This document shows positions 61,783 through 64,000 of a stretch of DNA of 64,000 nucleotides, piece after piece (within the stretch, counting starts at the first letter, position 1; the number at the start of each line of letters is the position of its first letter). The stretch is taken from positions 248,001 through 312,000 of the forward strand of contig NZ_VBSB01000005.1 of assembly GCF_013337765.1 (NCBI RefSeq), in the 5' to 3' direction. The notes under the pieces are model-generated. The model worked only from the letters and a program-made list of their open reading frames with translations, made no database searches and was not told the DNA's origin. The DNA comes from Mycolicibacterium sphagni. GTDB lineage: Bacteria; Actinomycetota; Actinomycetes; Mycobacteriales; Mycobacteriaceae. Position numbers and translations under genes: made by a program.

Positions 61783-62936
61783 TGGATCTCAGCTACGACG
61801 ACGCCACCGAAGAGTTCCGCAACGAGGTGCGCACCTTCCTGTCGGCGAACTCCGACTCGTTCCCGACGAAGTCCTACGACACCGCCGAGGGCTTCGAGCA
61901 GCACCGGGTCTGGGACCGCGTCCTGTTCGACGCCGGCCTCTCGGTGATCACCTGGCCGGAGAAGTACGGCGGCCGCGACGCCTCCCTGCTGCAGTGGGTG
62001 GTGTACGAGGAGGAGTACTTCCGCGCCGGGGCGCCGGGACGGGCCAGCGCCAACGGCACCTCGATGCTGGCGCCGACCCTGTTCGCGCACGGAACCGAGG
62101 ACCAACTGGACCGGGTGCTGCCGAAAATGGCCAGCGGCGAAGAGATCTGGGCGCAGGCCTGGTCGGAGCCGGAGTCCGGTAGCGACCTCGCCTCGCTGCG
62201 CTCGACGGCCACTGCGACCGACGGTGGCTGGCTGCTCAACGGCCAGAAGATCTGGAGTTCGCGGGCGGTGTTCGGCGAGCGGGGATTCGGGCTGTTCCGG
62301 TCCGACCCGGCCGCCGAACGTCACAAGGGCTTGACCTACTTCATGTTTGACCTCAAGGCCGACGGCGTCACCGTCCGCCCGATATCGCAGCTCGGCGGTG
62401 ACACCGGGTTCGGTGAGATCTTCTTCGACGATGTGTTCGTCCCCGACGCCGATGTCATCGGCGGCGTGCACGACGGCTGGCGCGCGGCGATGAGTACCTC
62501 GAGCAACGAGCGCGGCATGTCGCTTCGCAGCCCGGCTCGCTTCCTCGCCCCGGCCGAGCGGCTGGTGTCGCAGTGGCGTGACCGGGGTTCCGACCCGGCG
62601 TTCGCGGACCGGGTTGCCGACGCCTGGATCAAGGCGCAGGCCTACCGCCTGCACACTTTCGGCACCGTGACCCGGGTCGCCGGCGGCGGTGAACTGGGCG
62701 CGGAATCGTCGGTGACCAAGGTGTTCTGGTCCGAGCTCGACGTCGCCCTGCACCAGTCCGCTTTGGAATTGCGGGGGGCCGATGCCGAACTCACCGACGG
62801 CTGGAGCGACGGTCTGCTGTTCGCGCTGGGCGGCCCGATCTACGCCGGCACCAACGAGATTCAGCGCAATATCATCGCCGAGCGGTTGCTCGGGCTGCCC
62901 CGAGAAAGCTCAGCGAGCGCAGGAGCGAAGAAATGA
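61782..62936 (+). CDS. fadE31: Acyl-CoA dehydrogenase FadE31
   Basis: This 384-residue enzyme, with FadE32 and FadE33, dehydrogenates methyl-oxo-octanedioyl-CoA-type intermediates after ring C opening. Landmarks are AQAWSEPESGSDLASLRSTA, KIWSSRAVFGERGFGLF, and the C-terminal GGPIYAGTNEIQRNIIAERLLG. It overlaps fadD3 by one base (TGATG). The last residues SASAGAKK are encoded by a partial copy of the interspersed repeat that also provides AGGAG for fadE32. It corresponds to Rv3562. Confidence 0.93.
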   Translation: MDLSYDDATEEFRNEVRTFLSANSDSFPTKSYDTAEGFEQHRVWDRVLFDAGLSVITWPEKYGGRDASLLQWVVYEEEYFRAGAPGRASANGTSMLAPTLFAHGTEDQLDRVLPKMASGEEIWAQAWSEPESGSDLASLRSTATATDGGWLLNGQKIWSSRAVFGERGFGLFRSDPAAERHKGLTYFMFDLKADGVTVRPISQLGGDTGFGEIFFDDVFVPDADVIGGVHDGWRAAMSTSSNERGMSLRSPARFLAPAERLVSQWRDRGSDPAFADRVADAWIKAQAYRLHTFGTVTRVAGGGELGAESSVTKVFWSELDVALHQSALELRGADAELTDGWSDGLLFALGGPIYAGTNEIQRNIIAERLLGLPRESSASAGAKK

Positions 62937-63889
62937 AATTCGCACTCGACGAACAGCAGCGTGACTTCGCAGCCAGCATCGACGCCGCGCTGGGCGCCGC
63001 CGACGTGCCCGGCGCCGTCCGGGCCTGGGCCGAGGGTGACACCACCCCCGCCCGCAAGGTGTGGTCGGCGCTGACCGACCTGGGTGTCACCGCGTTGGTG
63101 GTGCCCGAGAAGTACGACGGCATCGAGGCTCATCCCGTCGACCTGGTGGTAGCGCTGGAACGGCTGGGCCGCTGGAATGTTCCCGGCCCGGTCGCCGAAT
63201 CCATTGCGGTGGCACCGATTCTGATGGCCGGCGACGACCGCTCGGCGGGGCTGGCCGCCGGTGAACTGATCGCGACGGTCGCGCTGCCACCTGCGGTGCC
63301 GCGCGCCGTCAACGCCGACTTCGCCGGGCTGACGCTGCTCGCCCAGAACGGTCAAGTCAGCGAGGCCACCGTCGGCGACGCCCACGAATCCGTCGACCCC
63401 AGCCGCCGGCTGTTCGACGTCATCGCCACCGGCAACGCCCGCGACGCCGACGTGGCGCGGGCCTACGAATTCGGTGCGCTGGCCACCGCCGCCTTGTTGG
63501 TCGGCGCCGGCCAGGCGATGCTGGATATGTCGGTCGAATATGCCAAGCAGCGCAGCCAATTCGGTCGCATCATCGGCAGCTACCAGGCGCTCAAACACAA
63601 GCTCGCCGACGTCCACATCGCGGTCGAGCTGGCCCGTCCGCTGGTCTACGGAGCTGCGCTGTCCCTGGCCGACGGATCCCCCGATACCGCACGGGATGTC
63701 AGTGCCGCCAAGGCCGCCGCCTCGGATGCCGCGCTGCTGGCGGCACGGTCGTCACTGCAGACCCACGGCGCCATCGGCTTCACCTCCGAACACGATCTGT
63801 CGCTTTGGCTACTGCGGGTGCAGGCGCTGCACTCGGCGTGGGGCGATCCGACCAGTCATCGACGTCGAGTGCTGGAGGCGCTGGCATGA
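62933..63889 (+). CDS. fadE32: Acyl-CoA dehydrogenase-like FadE32
   Basis: The 318-residue protein is shorter than FadE31 and has an N-terminal FALDEQQRDFAASIDAAL segment, VPEKYDGIEAHPVDL, and a C-terminal ALKHKLADVHIAVELARPL and TSEHDLSLWLLRVQAL block. Like the shorter partner subunits of alpha2-beta2 acyl-CoA dehydrogenases, it lacks several FAD-contacting motifs and probably works with FadE31 or FadE33. It overlaps both neighbours by ATGA. It corresponds to Rv3563. Confidence 0.92.
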   Translation: MKFALDEQQRDFAASIDAALGAADVPGAVRAWAEGDTTPARKVWSALTDLGVTALVVPEKYDGIEAHPVDLVVALERLGRWNVPGPVAESIAVAPILMAGDDRSAGLAAGELIATVALPPAVPRAVNADFAGLTLLAQNGQVSEATVGDAHESVDPSRRLFDVIATGNARDADVARAYEFGALATAALLVGAGQAMLDMSVEYAKQRSQFGRIIGSYQALKHKLADVHIAVELARPLVYGAALSLADGSPDTARDVSAAKAAASDAALLAARSSLQTHGAIGFTSEHDLSLWLLRVQALHSAWGDPTSHRRRVLEALA

Positions 63890-64000
63890 CATCCTCTGAA
63901 GAACGGCAGATGCTGCGCGACACCGTCGCGGCACTGATCGACAAGCACGCCTCCCCCGCCGCGGTGCGCGAAGCCATGGAGTCCGAGCTCGGCTACGACG
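63886..64000 (+). CDS. fadE33: Acyl-CoA dehydrogenase-like FadE33, 5' part
   Basis: Only the first 38 codons lie in the window: MTSSEERQMLRDTVAALID and a following helix fit the N-terminal helices of an acyl-CoA dehydrogenase. ATG 63886 overlaps the fadE32 stop (ATGA). Gene order predicts Rv3564; the rest is outside the window. Confidence 0.75.
   Translation, partial: MTSSEERQMLRDTVAALIDKHASPAAVREAMESELGYD

Overview
The window comes from a GC-rich mycobacterium and carries most of its sterol (cholesterol/phytosterol) catabolic locus. Gene content and order match the M. tuberculosis block Rv3519-Rv3564 almost gene for gene (compared from memory). Operators for both known sterol repressors are readable: six KstR-type boxes (TNNAACNNGTTNNA) and two KstR2-type boxes (ANCAAGNNCTTGNT). 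The organism is more likely a non-tuberculous (Mycolicibacterium-like) species than the tubercle bacillus. The PPE genes that interrupt this locus in M. tuberculosis are absent, and other exported or accessory genes occupy two of those places. Species cannot be read from the sequence.

Layout. 1-6614: end of an acetoacetate-decarboxylase-like gene, two F420-type luciferase-like oxidoreductases, a tandem-DUF35 protein with thiolase-like Ltp4 and Ltp3, an NTF2-like protein and a gamma carbonic anhydrase homologue. 6691-12404: kshA and a small Cys/His protein, a VOC/MarR pair with two clear operators, then a sulfotransferase-SDR-unknown operon. 12461-18507: IclR regulator, a secreted sugar-dehydrogenase/PKD protein, a haemophore-like protein and a RecQ helicase. 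18516-23980: hsaE-hsaG-hsaF (pyruvate and propionyl-CoA release from rings A/B), divergent from kstD-chsH3. 23951-33361: accessory block with a LuxR-type ATPase regulator, a small HTH protein, a PGRS-like giant protein, an aldo/keto reductase, a lipoprotein and a nuclease-like gene between 46-bp palindromes. 33379-41961: side-chain operon cyp125-chsE1-chsE2-chsH2-chsH1-ltp2, divergent from fadA5 and two Ddn-like proteins. 41963-47165: KstR2-controlled SDRs and echA20-ipdA-ipdB-ipdC (rings C/D). 47174-56420: SatD/membrane pair, alcohol dehydrogenase and a second copy of the regulator/small HTH/PGRS-like module. 56428-64000: fadE30-ipdF-kstR2-fadA6, divergent from fadD3-fadE31-fadE32-fadE33.

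Together the conserved genes take the sterol side chain (Cyp125, FadA5, ChsE1-E2, ChsH1-H2, Ltp2), open rings A/B (KstD, KshA, HsaE/G/F) and degrade the C/D-ring propionate HIP (FadD3, FadE30, IpdF, IpdC, EchA20, IpdAB, FadE31-33, FadA6).

The least explained material is accessory. Two paralogous modules each combine a 66-68 residue HTH-like protein, an 870-residue AAA/LuxR regulator and divergent PGRS-like proteins that lack a PE domain. One module lies between a 64-bp direct repeat made from the 3' ends of its flanking genes. The other has two copies of an inverted repeat (TGGGGTA-N6-TACCCCA) in its divergent promoter. No tRNA, rRNA, CRISPR array or insertion sequence was recognised, and no gene-free stretch exceeds 300 bases.
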